Shown piece by piece: positions 36,423 to 46,933 of a stretch of DNA of 64,000 nucleotides. Location: positions 67,600,749 to 67,664,748 of the forward strand of contig NW_022098069.1 in the NCBI RefSeq assembly GCF_002288925.2, written 5' to 3'. The notes under the pieces are model-generated. The model saw only the letters and a list, made by a program, of their open reading frames with translations, was not told the DNA's origin and did not search any database. The position numbers and the translations under genes were made by a program. The DNA is from Delphinapterus leucas. Lineage: Eukaryota; Chordata; Mammalia; Artiodactyla; Monodontidae. Within the stretch, counting starts at the first letter, position 1; each line of letters opens with the position of its first letter.

Positions 36423-39400
36423 GCAGGAAACACAGAGAAGAAAAAGACCTACAAAAACAAACCCAAAAAGATTAAGAAAATGGTAATAGGAACATACATA
36501 TTGCTAACTACCTTAAATATAAATGGATTAAATGGTCCAACCAAAAGACATAGACTGGCTGAACACCAAAAAAACAAGACCCATATATATGCTGTCTACA
36601 AGAGACCCATCTCAGACCTAGGGATACATACAGACTGAAAGTGAGGGGATGGAAAAAGATAGTCCATGCAAATGGAGGTCAAAAGAAAGCTAGAGTAGCA
36701 ATTGTCATATCAGACAAAATAGACTTTAAAATAAACACTGTTAAGAGAGACAAAGAAGGACACTACATAATGGTCAAGGGATCAATCCAAGAAGAAGATA
36801 TAACAATTATAAATATATATGCACCCAACATAGGAGCACCTCAATATATAAGGCAAATGCTAACAGCCATAAAAAGGAAAATCAACAGTAACATAATAAT
36901 AGTCAGGGACTTTAGCATCCCACTTATACCAATGGAAAGATCATCCAGACAGTAAATTAATATGGAAACACAAGCCTTAAATGACACATTAGACTAGATA
37001 GACTTAATTGATATTTATAGGATATTTCCATCCCAAAACAGCAGAATACACTTTCTTCTCAAGTGCACATGGAACATTCTCCAGGATAGATCACATCTTG
37101 GGTCACAAATCAAGCATCAGTAAGGTTAAGAAAATTGAAATCATATCAAGCAACCTCTTGAAACACAAGCCTATGAGATTAGAAATCACTACAAGAAAAA
37201 AAAACTGTTAAAAAACACAAACACATGGAGGCTAAACAATATGTTACAAAATAACCAATAGATCACTGAAGATATCAAAGAGGAAATCAAAAAATACCTA
37301 GAGAAAAATGACAATGGAAACACGATGATCCAAAACCTATGGGATGCAGCAAAAGCTGTTCAAACAGGGAACTTTATAGCAATAAAATCTTACCTCAAGA
37401 AACAAGAAATCTCAAAAAAAAAACCCAACGTAACCTTACACCTAAAGCAACTAGAGAAAGAAGAACAAACAAAACCCAACGTGAGTAGAAGGAACTAAAT
37501 CATAAAGATCAGAGCAGAAAAAAATGAAATAGAGATGAAGAAAACAATAGCAAATATCAATGAAACTAAAAGCTTGTTCTTAAAGATTAAAAACAATTGA
37601 TAAACTTTAGACAGACTCATCAAGAAAAAAAGGGAGAGGACTCAAATCAATAAAATTAGAAATGAAAAAGAGAAGTTACAATGGACACCACAGAAATACA
37701 AAGGATTATAAGATACTACTATAAGCAAACTATAGGCTAATAAAATGGACAACCTAGAAGAAATGGACAAATTCTTAGAAAGGTAAAATCTTCCAAGACT
37801 GAACCGGGAAGAAATAGAAAATGAACAGACCAATCACAAGTACTGAAATTGAAATTGTGATTAAAAATCTTTCAACAAATAAAAGTACAGGGCCAGAAGC
37901 CTTCACAGGCAAATTCTATCAAACATTTAGAGAAGAGCTAACACTTATCCTTCTCAAAACCTTACAAAATATAGCAGAGGGAGGAACACTCCCAAACTCA
38001 TTCTGTGAGGCCACCATCACCCTGATACAAAAACCAGACAAAGATATCACAAAAAAATATTTTTTTCTTCAGTGATGAATTATTGTTCATTGATGAACAT
38101 AGATGCAAAAATCCTAAACAAAATACTAGTAAACTGAATCCAACAACACATTAAAAGGATCATACACCATGATCAAGTGGGATTTATTCCAGGGATGCAA
38201 GGATTTGTCAATATCCTCAAATCAATCAATCAATGTGATATATCACATTGACAAATTGAGAGCGATAACAGTATGATCATCTCAATAGATGCAGACAAAG
38301 CTTTTGACAAAATTCAACACCCATTTATGATAAAACCTCTCCAGAAACTGGGCACAGAAGCAACCTACCTCAACATAATACAGCCCATGTATAACAAACC
38401 CACAGCAAATATCATTCTCAATGGTGAAAAACTGAAAGCATTTCCTCTAAGATCAGGAAGAAGACAAGGATGTCCAATCTCACCACTGTCATTCAACGTA
38501 GTTTTGGAAGTCCTAGCCATGACAATCAGAGAAGAAAAAGAAATAAAAGGAATCCAAATTGGAAAAGAAGTGAAACTGTCACTGTTTGCTGATGACATGA
38601 TACTATACATAGAAAACTCGAATGATGCTAACAGAAAACTATTAGAGCTCATCAATGAATTTGGTAAAGTTGCAGGATACAAGATTAATACACAGAAATC
38701 TCTTGCACTCCTATACACTAACAATGAAAGATCAGAAAGAGAAATAAAGGAAATAATCCCATTTACCATCACATCAAATATAATAATATACCTAGGAATG
38801 AACCTACCTAAGGAGGCAAAAGACCTGTGCTAAAACTGTAAGATACTGATGAAATAAACAAAAGATGACACCAACAGATGGAGATATATACCATGTTCTT
38901 GGATTGGAAGAATCAATATTGTGTAAATTACTATACTACCCAAAGCAATCTACAGATTGAATGCAATCTCTATCAAATAACCAATGGCATTTTTCACAGA
39001 ATTAGAACAAACAATTTTACAATTTGTATGTAATCACAAAATACCACAAATACCCAAAGCAATCTTGAGAAAGAAAAAAGGAGCTGGAGGAATCAGGCTC
39101 CCTGACTTCAGACTATATTACAAAGCCACAGTCATCAAAACAGTATGCTACGGACACAAAAACAGAAATGTAGATCAATGGAACGGAATAGAAAGTCCAG
39201 ATCAACTTAAGAGAGAGATCAACTCAAACACCTATGGTCACCTAATCTGTGACAATGCAGCAAGAATATACAATGGAAAAAGACAGTCTCTTCAATAAGT
39301 GATGCTGGGAAAACTGGACAGATATATGTAAAAGAATGACACTAGAACATTCTTTAACACCATACACAAAAATAAACTCAAAAGGGGTTAAAAACCTAAA

Positions 39401-39716
39401 TGTAAGGCTGGATACTATAAAACTCTTAGATGGAAACTTGGGTAGAACATTCTCTGACATAAATCACAGTAAGATCTTTTTCAATCTACCTCCTAGAGTA
39501 ATGAAAATTATTATAAAAATAAACAAATAGGACCTAATTAAAGGTAAAAACTTTTGCACAGAAAAGGAAACCATCAACAGAACAAAAAGACAACACTAAG
39601 AATGGGAGAAAATATTTGCAAATGAAGCAACTGAAAAGGGATTAATCTCCAAAATATACAAACAGCTCATGCAGCTGAATATCAAACAAACAACCCAATC
39701 AAAAAATGGGCAGAAG

Positions 39717-39925
39717 GGGGCTTCCCTGGTGGCGCAGTGGTTGGGAGTCCGCCTGCCGATGCAGGGGACACGGGTTCGTGCCCCGGTCCGGGAAGATCCC
39801 ACATGCTGCAGAGCGGCTCGGCCGGTGAGCCATGGCCGCTGAGCCTGCGCGTCCGGAGCCTGTGCTCCGCAACGGGAGAGGCCACAACAGTGAGAGGCCC
39901 GCGTACCGCAAAAAAAAAAAAAAAA
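39717..39925 (+). mobile_element. CHR-family SINE, well preserved
   Basis: The best-preserved copy in the window: CpG-rich body, tRNA-derived head, end at aggcccgcgtaccgc followed by about 20 A. Perfect 16-bp target duplication AAAAAATGGGCAGAAG at 39701-39716 and 39926-39941. Low CpG decay suggests a relatively recent insertion. Confidence 0.97.
39730..39783 (+). promoter_or_regulatory. RNA polymerase III A and B boxes of the SINE
   Basis: A box TGGCGCAGTGG at 39730-39740 and B box GGTTCGTGCCC at 39773-39783, spaced as in tRNA genes and matching the internal promoter consensus apart from one B-box base. No T-run terminator occurs in the body. Confidence 0.75.
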
Positions 39926-40869
39926 AAAAAATGGGCAGAAGATCTAAATAGACATTTCTCCAAAGATGCCATACAGATGGCTAAAAAAGATGCTGAATAT
40001 CACTAATTACTAGAGGAATGCAAGTCAAAAATACAATGAGGTATCACCTAATACTGATCAGATTGGCCATCATCAAAAAACCTACAAACAATGGTGTGGA
40101 GAAAAGGGAACGCTCCTACATAGTTGGTGGGAATGTAAACTGGTACAGCCACTATGGAGAACAGTATGGAGGTTCCTTATAATACTAAAAACAGAACTAC
40201 CATATGATCCAGCAATCACAGTCCTGGGCATATATCCAGAGAAAACCATAATTGAAAAATATACATGCATCCCAGTGTTCATAGCAGCACTATTTACAAT
40301 AGCCAGGACATGGAAGCAAACTAAAAGTCCATCAAGAGATGAATGGATAAAGAAGATGTGGTACATATATAGAAAGGAACATCACTCAGCCATAAAAAGA
40401 ACAAAATAATGCCATTTGAAGCAACATGTTGGACCTAGAGATGGGAGATTGTCATACTGAGCGAAGTAAGCCAGACAGAGAAAGACAAATATCATATGAT
40501 ATTGCTTATATGAAGAATGTAAAAAAAAGTCTCCGAATGAACTTATGTACAAAACAGAAATAGAGTTACATATGTAGAAAATAACCTTATGGTTATTGGA
40601 GGGTAAGGGAGGGGAGGGATAAATTGCAAGATTGGGATTGACACATACACACTACTATATATAAAATAGGTAACTAATAAGGACCTACTGTATAGCACAG
40701 GGAACTCTACTCAATACTCTGTAATGGCCTATATGGGAAAAGAATCTAAAAGAGAGTGGATATATGTATACGTATAACAGATTCACTTTGCCCTACACCT
40801 GAAACTAACACAACATTGTAAATCAACTATACCCCACAAAATATAAATAAAGGGTAAAGAAAGACTTGT

Positions 40870-43070
40870 ATGGCCATCTAGACAAGAAGGGAAGTCAAGT
40901 GCATGTTGGGTGGGAATTATATTTGCCTCAGTTTTCTCCATAACAGAAGATGGCAGTGCAACCATTACAGACTTTTAAGGAAGACTATGAGGACTGTAAT
41001 TTAACCCAGCCAATTTATTCTTCTGAGTTGCCATTGACATTCTCAAGCAATCAAGAATTGTAAACAAAATCCAGCCAAACAAGAGAAATATACAGGTCAG
41101 AAATTAAGAAATTATGGTAAAGGACTGATGGTAAGCATTTGATGGACTCAAATATAGAACAAAAATTATACAAATGAACAATTATGGATACAATGACAAT
41201 TATGGATACAGGACAGCCTATAAATGTTGTGAACTTTGATAGTATAAACATAATAATGTAATACGAATCAGACAGATGAGTTAGGAATTAGGAGGAAGTA
41301 GAGATGTACTAATTTCTTCAACTTTTATAACAGAATCAACAAATACAAACTAAAGTGACTAGTATAGTTTAAAAAATTACTCAAGCCTCTAAGTTTTCAA
41401 TTAATCATTTTTCCTTAACAAGATAACTATCTTAGTTTCTGACCATAAGTGATTGTAGTTACTATATAAAGTTTATCAGTTCTTTGAGTTTTATTTTTTC
41501 TATTAATTGCAAGTAAAATTTAATACGTTTTAGTGGAAATATAATACGAATTATAAATTTTTTCTTGAGTTAACTACTGTGTGTGTGTTCACATAAGTCC
41601 CCTCATAGTTGTCTACAATAATGATTATTGAATGTTAATAATGGGTATATTAAGTTGGTTAGATATGGAAATTATTATTTTACTTTCATCTCCATACTTT
41701 TTCTGTATTACCTCTTTCTAAACTCCTTTTCTTCTGTATTGATCATTTGTAAAATCATTTTAATAAAATAATAGAATCATGATTGTAAAAAGGAGGTGGA
41801 AAAGCAGCAGCAGATAAGAAGGAATGGAATTTTCAGAAGTATAAAATCCTCTCAAGAAGTAAATGAATTAAAATAATTATCTAAAGATATTCTCCATATT
41901 TAGTAATAAGAAGGTCATGATGACGTGGATGAGAAAATTTTCTATGGAAGGGAGGCCAGAGGGCCAACTAGTAGTGGAGGGAGGAATAAACAGGAGTGAA
42001 GAATAGAGGTAGTGGGGAGGTGTGTTAAGCTCTTTATATGTTAGATATTAAAATCTTAAATTATAGTGAAATTATCCACAGCATTAAAAAAATAATTTAT
42101 TTTAAACATCTAGTTTGGGTAAAACTCTATCTGCATTTTTGAACACTTTTAATAGTGCTACAATAAATAATACTTTAAACCTACTTATACATGTATTCAA
42201 TGTATACCATTCAGTGTTTATATAAGTGTTAAATGTATACATAGTATTCAATATAATCAATGGTAGCAAGGTGACAGCTCTTTCATGACTCTCTAATTCC
42301 CCAAGCATTGTATTATGTACATTTACAGCAACATTTGTATTCAGAAAGCAATTTTATCATAAGCTGAATCTTAGCAATTTTCTCACTATTTGGTAAAAGT
42401 TATTTCTATTATAAAACACGTCTTCACATATGCCTATGGTTTTGCCCTTATTTATCAATTTAACAGCTGTAAGAAAGATTATTCAAGGTTCAGTTGTCAT
42501 TATGTTTTCTTAAACGTTTTCTTAATAAGTAAAATGTTTACTCATTTGTTTCTAAAAGCTCCAAATGTCTATTTAATAATCATTCCTAGAATTTAACATG
42601 ATGTACATTAAACATTGATCTGTAGTATTCTTCTTTGCCCTTTTTTGAAAATTAGAAGAAATACGACATGTTTCCTATTATTTTCACATCTACATGCATG
42701 AATTCTAAAGGGTTTTACCTTTAGATTATATTCAGCAAAATCATCAATCCAAGGTTCAAGTCTCTATTAAGACTGATGAAAACTAGGATAATGTTTAGAA
42801 ACGTTTCAAATTAATTCCACACATTTGAGAGATTTGCATGCAAATTAGGAGGTATTATATATACATTAAGTCATACAAAATCCATCTTACTTTCCCTGGC
42901 TGTAATTTCCTTCTTATATCAATACATGTTTTCTGCCTTCGTGAATTTGAATTTTTTTGTTTTCCAAAAAACATAATACCTCATTCAAGCAATAATCATC
43001 TGTTTCACTGAGCACTGGGAAAAATTACTTCATATTTCAGAGCTCTTTGAAATTATGTTGAGATCCTATG
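40870..43070. other. Unique AT-rich stretch
   Basis: About 2.2 kb without L1, SINE or recognisable gene; the longest open frames (41051-41251, 42102-42308, 42390-42596) are low-complexity hydrophobic translations without family resemblance. The largest repeat-free segment of the window. Confidence 0.45.
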
Positions 43071-43074
43071 TTAT

Positions 43075-43190
43075 TAACAGACCATGTGAATTAGGCTTAG
43101 AGACAGAAAACCTGGATTTCTGTTCTGCCCTAAGTTATAGTAGGGTGAAGTTGGGCAATTACTGACACTGCCTCATCTATACAATTAATG
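43075..43190 (+). repeat. Probable MIR fragment
   Basis: gagacagaaaacctggattt then ctgttctgccctaagttata and gaagttgggcaattactgac follow MIR (tggattcgaatcctgg...ttgggcaagttactt). Diverged. Confidence 0.5.
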
Positions 43191-43194
43191 ACTT

Positions 43195-43765
43195 CTTTTT
43201 GTCAGTGTATTTGTCAGTGTATTGTGCAGCAACTAAAAAATCCCACTAGGTATTTTAAGTAGAAAGAGATTTAATAATGGGAATTAGTTGCCTTACAAAG
43301 ATCAGAGGCTGCCAGTGGAACATTTGAGAGAAAAGTGTATCACCAAGCTGCAATCCAGTGATAAAGCAGAAGCAGGAAGCTATGGCTGCTCCAATGGCAA
43401 CTGTCTCTTGACAACCACAAAACTGCTGTATGGGCACTCTAATATTACTGCAGAAAAATCCCACATCTCATTTCTGTGCTTGCCAACAGAGAAAGGCCAA
43501 ATAAAAAGAAGCAAAAAAGATGGCTTCTGCCTCCCAAATAACACTTAAGCACATTTTAAAGTCTATATAAGGTGTGGATTCTAGCTTTCCATGCCCTGCA
43601 GTAAATGAAGCCACACTGGAAGCTCATGAGAATAGAAACTGAGTTATCAGGTGAAACTTTCAAAATCCCTCAGCTGCTGTGGAGCCCGCACTTCAGATTC
43701 TCATTTAGGGAAAGCTGAGGAGTGAAGTGGGGCCTCCGAGCAACTCGAGAGCAAAAAGTAAACAC
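43195..43765. other. Unique non-coding stretch
   Basis: Nothing assigned with confidence. The opposite open frames at 43255-43464 and 43288-43548 have no recognisable product. Confidence 0.4.
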
Positions 43766-44125
43766 ATTACTCTAGGAGGTGGGTCAAAAAGCATCTTGCT
43801 GTGATTTATGTCATAGAGTGTTCTGCCTATATTTTCCTCTAAGAGTTTGATAGTATCTTGCCTTACATTTATGTCTCTAATCCATTTTGAGTTTATTTTT
43901 GTGTATGGTGTTAGGGAGTGTTCTAATTTCATACTTTTACATGTACCTGTCCAGTTTTCCCAGCACCACTTATTGAAGAGGCTGTCTTTTCTCCACTGTA
44001 TATTCTTGCCTCCTTTATCAAAGATAAGGTGACCATATGTGCGTAGGTTTATCTCTGGGCTTTCTATCCTGTTCCATTGATCTGTATTTCTGTTTTTGTG
44101 CCAGTACCATACTGTCTTGATTACT
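43766..44125 (-). mobile_element. Inverted 5' part of a twin-primed L1
   Basis: A 360-bp ORF2 segment read on the minus strand: [20 protein letters not shown] through [13 protein letters not shown] to FDPPPRVM. In intact L1s this segment lies immediately upstream of the ORF2 text that begins the adjacent plus-strand piece (44126 onward); only about 7 bp are missing between them. This arrangement, upstream part inverted and downstream part direct, is the product of twin priming. Confidence 0.9.
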
Positions 44126-44766
44126 AAAAACAAAAATAAAAAAATGGGACCTAATGAAACTTCATAGCTTTTACACAGCAAAGGAAGCCATAAACAAGAC
44201 CAAAAGACAACCCTCAGAATGGGAGAAAATATTTGCAAATGAAGCACCTGACAAAGGATTAATCTCCAAAATATACAAGCAGCTCATGCAGCTCAATAAC
44301 AAAAAACAAACAGGCCAATCCAAAAATGGGCAGAAGACTTAAATAGACATTTCTCCAAAGAAGATATACAGACTGCCAACAAACACATGAAAGAATGCTC
44401 AACATCATTAATCATTAGAGAAATGCAAATCAAAACTACAATGAGATATTATCTCACACCGGTCAGAATGGCCATCATCAAAAAATCTAGAAACAATAAA
44501 TGCTGGAGAGGGTGTGGAGAAAAGGGAACCCTCTCGCACTGTTGGTGGGAATGTAAATTGATACAGCCACTATGGAAAACAGCATGGAGGTTCCTTAAAA
44601 AACTACAAATAGAACTACCATATGACCCAGCAATCCCACTACTGGGCATATACCCTGAGAAAACCAAAATTCAAAAAGAGTCATGTACCAAAATGTTCAT
44701 TGCAGCTCTATTTACAATAGCCAGGACATGGAAGCAACCTAAGTGTCCATCAACAGATGAATGGAT

Positions 44767-44779
44767 AAAGAAGATGTGG
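44767..44779. repeat. Target-site duplication, left copy
   Basis: AAAGAAGATGTGG, repeated exactly at 45613-45625. It flanks the MRPS25 retrocopy and is part of the host L1 sequence (ggataaagaagatgtggcac). Direct evidence of L1-mediated insertion. Confidence 0.95.
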
Positions 44780-44896
44780 GGGAAATCGGCGCGGAGGAGA
44801 AGCGGCGAGAGGGCCGCCCGGGCGGCGTCAGCTTAGCTCCTCTCTACTCGCTGCTGGGCTCGCGGCCGGCAGTCCGGCTCCTCCGCCGCAGCCGCC

Positions 44897-45418
44897 ATGT
44901 CCATGAAGGGCCGCTTCCCGATACTCCGCACCCTGCAGTACCTGGGCCAGGGAGACATAGTGTTCAAGGAGTCGGTGAAGGTCATGACGGTGAACTACAA
45001 TACGCACGGGGAGTTGGGCGAGGGCGCCAGGAAATTCGTGTTTTTCAACATACCTCAGGTCCAGTATAAGAACCCCTGGGCACAGATCATGATGTTTAAG
45101 AACATGACGCCAACACCCTTCCTGCGGTTCTATTTAGATTCCGGGGAGCAAGTCCTTGTGGACGTGGAGACCAAGAGCAATAAGGAGATCATGGAGCACA
45201 TCAAAAAGATTCTGGGGAAGAATGAGGAAACCCTCGAGAGAGAGGAGCAGGAGAAAAAACAGCTTTCTCACCCAGCCCACTTTGGCCCCCGAAAGTATTG
45301 CCTGCGGGAGTGCATCTGTGAGGTGGAGGGGCAGGTGCCCTGCCCGGGCCTGGTGCCATTGCCCAGGGAAATGACAGGGAAGTACAAAGCAGCTCTGAAA
45401 GCCAGTGCCCAAGACTGA
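44897..45418 (+). CDS. MRPS25: Mitochondrial ribosomal protein S25 (mS25), intact retrocopy frame
   Basis: 173 codons with no stop or frameshift, the length of the known MRPS25 protein. mS25 is a nuclear-encoded component of the small subunit of the mitochondrial ribosome. The frame starts [16 protein letters not shown] and contains the conserved [20 protein letters not shown] and [20 protein letters not shown] segments of the thioredoxin-like L51/S25/CI-B8 fold (roughly residues 30-105), then a charged helix ([13 protein letters not shown]) and a C-terminal cysteine group: C135, C139, C141, C149. In the human mitoribosome some of these cysteines help bind an iron-sulfur cluster at the contact with bS16m; all four are kept here. 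From memory of the parent protein, residues 2 (Ser for Pro) and 10 (Leu for Arg) differ and may be copy-specific. The start ATG has a strong context (gccgcc before it, G at -3). With no introns, a poly(A) tail and a target duplication it is a retrocopy, not the parental gene; whether it is expressed is unknown. Confidence 0.9.
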   Translation: MSMKGRFPILRTLQYLGQGDIVFKESVKVMTVNYNTHGELGEGARKFVFFNIPQVQYKNPWAQIMMFKNMTPTPFLRFYLDSGEQVLVDVETKSNKEIMEHIKKILGKNEETLEREEQEKKQLSHPAHFGPRKYCLRECICEVEGQVPCPGLVPLPREMTGKYKAALKASAQD

Positions 45419-45471
45419 GGCCCCAGAAAAGACCCTGGTCCTATCCCCCGAAAGACTGAAAATCTCTTTGC

Positions 45472-45477
45472 AATAAA
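45472..45477 (+). terminator. Internal polyadenylation signal of the retrocopy
   Basis: AATAAA, 53 bp after the stop codon. It is not the one used for the copied mRNA, since the sequence continues another 117 bp to the A-tail. The parent mRNA therefore probably has alternative 3' ends. Confidence 0.75.
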
Positions 45478-45573
45478 AGGGTCTCCTTTACACACTTGTG
45501 TAAAAGTGTATGGGGGGAGGGGAGGAGTTGGGCTGTAGCCAAACTGCCCAGTGAACACCCTGCGCCATCAGGG

Positions 45574-45579
45574 CAATAA
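45574..45579 (+). terminator. Polyadenylation signal used in the copied mRNA
   Basis: AATAAA 15 bp before the start of the A-tract at 45595, the normal distance for cleavage. Confidence 0.85.
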
Positions 45580-45813
45580 ATGCTTCAGGATCACTGAAAA
45601 AAAAAAAAAAAAAAAGAAGATGTGGCACATATATACAATGGAATATTACTGAGCCATAAAAAGAAACGAAATTGAATTATTTGTAGTGAGGTGGATGGAT
45701 CTAGAGTCTGTCATACAGAGTGAAGTAAGTCAGAAAGAGAAAAACAAGTACCATATGCTAATACATATATATGGAATCTAAGGAAAAAAAAAAAGGTCAT
45801 GAAGAACCTAGGC

Positions 45814-46022
45814 GGGGCTTCCCTGGTGGTGCAGTGGTTGAGAATCCACCTGCTGATGTAGGGGACACAGGTTTGTGCCCCAGTCTGGGAAGATCCCACA
45901 TGCTGCAGAGTGGCTGGGCCCGTGAGCCATGGCTGCTAAGCCTGTGCGTCCGGAGCCTGTGCTCCACAACGGGAGAGGCCACAACAGTGAGAGGCCCACG
46001 TACCGCAAAAAAAAAAAAAAAA
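45814..46022 (+). mobile_element. CHR-family SINE
   Basis: ggggcttccctggtggtgca at the start, acaacagtgagaggcccacg at the end, then taccgc and about 16 A. It lies between the truncated host L1 (ending gaagaaccta) and the 5' end of the next L1. No matching target duplication is seen, consistent with loss of its right flank. Confidence 0.9.
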
Positions 46023-46042
46023 TCTTCCAAGAGGATCGGAAC

Positions 46043-46051
46043 CAAGATGGC
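46043..46051 (+). promoter_or_regulatory. YY1 site in the L1 5' UTR
   Basis: CAAGATGGC, exact reverse complement of the YY1 core GCCATCTTG, about 14 bp from the 5' terminus, as in known L1 promoters. Confidence 0.6.
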
Positions 46052-46933
46052 AGAGTAGAAGGACGTGCTCTCACTCCCTCTTGTGAGAACAGAATCACAA
46101 CTAGCTGCTAGACGCTCATCAACAGGAAGACACTGGAACTCACCAAACAAGATACCCCACATCCAAAGACAAAGGAGAAGCCACAATGAGAAGGTAGTAG
46201 GGGTGCAAACACTTTAAAATCAAATCCCATAACTGCTGGGTGGGTGACTCACAGACTGGAGAACACTTATACCCAGAAGTCCACCCATTGGAGTGAAGGT
46301 TCTGACCCCCATGTCAGGCTTCCCAACCTGGTGGTCCAGCAATAGGAGAAGCAATTCCTAGAGAATCAGACTTTGAAGCCTAGTGGGAATTGATTGCAGG
46401 ACTTCAACAGGACTGGGGGAAACAGAGACTCCACTCTTGGAGGGCACACATAAAGTCATGTGCGCATTGGGACCTGGAGGAGGAGCAGTGACCCCATGGG
46501 AGACTGAACCAGACCTACCTGCTAGTGTTGGAGGGTCTCCTGCAGAGGTTGGGGGGTGGTGCTGTGGCTCACCATGGGGACAAGGAAACGGGCAGCAGAA
46601 GTTCTGGGAAGTACTCCTTGGCATGAGCCCTCCCAGAGTCTGGCATTAGCCCCACCAAAGAGCCCAGGTAAGCACCAGTGTTGGGTTGCCTCAGGCTAAA
46701 CAACCAACAGGGAGGGAACAAAGCCCCACCCAGCAACAGTCAAATGGATTAAAGTTTTACTGAGCTCTGCTCACCAGAGCAACAGTCAGCTCTACCCACA
46801 GTCCCTCCCATCAGGAAACTTACACAAGCCTATTAGATAGCCTCATCCACCAGCGGGCAGACAGCAGAAGAAAGAAGAATTATAATTCTAGAGCCTGTGG
46901 GAGAAAAACGATGTTCATAGAAAGATAGACAAA

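Larger units (their letters stand above)
36480..40505 (+). pseudogene. L1 ORF2 (endonuclease/reverse transcriptase), broken
   Basis: Start ATG at 36480 (MVIGTY...). Open stretches in order: 36641-36955 endonuclease ([31 protein letters not shown]); 37008-37211 endonuclease end ([19 protein letters not shown]); 37821-38075 linker and start of polymerase ([17 protein letters not shown]); 38273-38833 polymerase core, 186 codons, with [21 protein letters not shown] and the catalytic LFADD at 38585-38596; 38984-39298 ([21 protein letters not shown]). A SINE cuts the C-terminal region at 39717. Stops and frameshifts between these make it non-functional. Confidence 0.9.
35431..40868 (+). mobile_element. 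L1, plus strand, 5' truncated just before ORF1
   Basis: Starts in the last ~100 bp of the 5' UTR (agacagcctcatccaccaga), then ORF1 35533-36422, a 57-bp spacer, ORF2 36480 to about 40505, and a 3' UTR ending near 40868 with aactataccccacaaaatat and an A-rich tail. A CHR SINE is inserted at 39717-39925. Same orientation as the L1 at 46029-52146, about 10 kb away. Confidence 0.9.
44780..45612 (+). mobile_element. MRPS25: Full-length processed retrocopy of MRPS25 mRNA
   Basis: Intronless copy of a complete mRNA: 117 bp of GC-rich 5' UTR, a 522-bp coding region, about 180 bp of 3' UTR and a poly(A) tract (45595-45612). It is bounded by a perfect 13-bp target duplication. The 5' part is dense in CpG (gcggcg, cgcccgggcgg) whereas neighbours are AT-rich L1. 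Retained CpGs, an unbroken reading frame and an exact duplication all point to a fairly recent insertion. The insertion is in the same orientation as the host L1. Confidence 0.97.
44126..45812 (+). mobile_element. Direct part of the twin-primed L1, host of the MRPS25 copy
   Basis: Plus-strand ORF2 C-terminus from [15 protein letters not shown] text at 44126 through the open frame 44387-44836 ([20 protein letters not shown], the [18 protein letters not shown] knuckle, [27 protein letters not shown]). It is split by the MRPS25 retrocopy (44780-45612) and resumes with cacatatatacaatggaata to the start of the 3' UTR. It stops at about 45812 at a SINE, so the 3' end and its A-tail are missing. Confidence 0.9.

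Noticed and set aside
34178..40868. Twin priming as the origin of the inversion at 35430
   Set aside because: The minus part (late ORF1 to endonuclease) is also present in the plus part, which starts further upstream in the 5' UTR. Twin priming would split one copy without such overlap.
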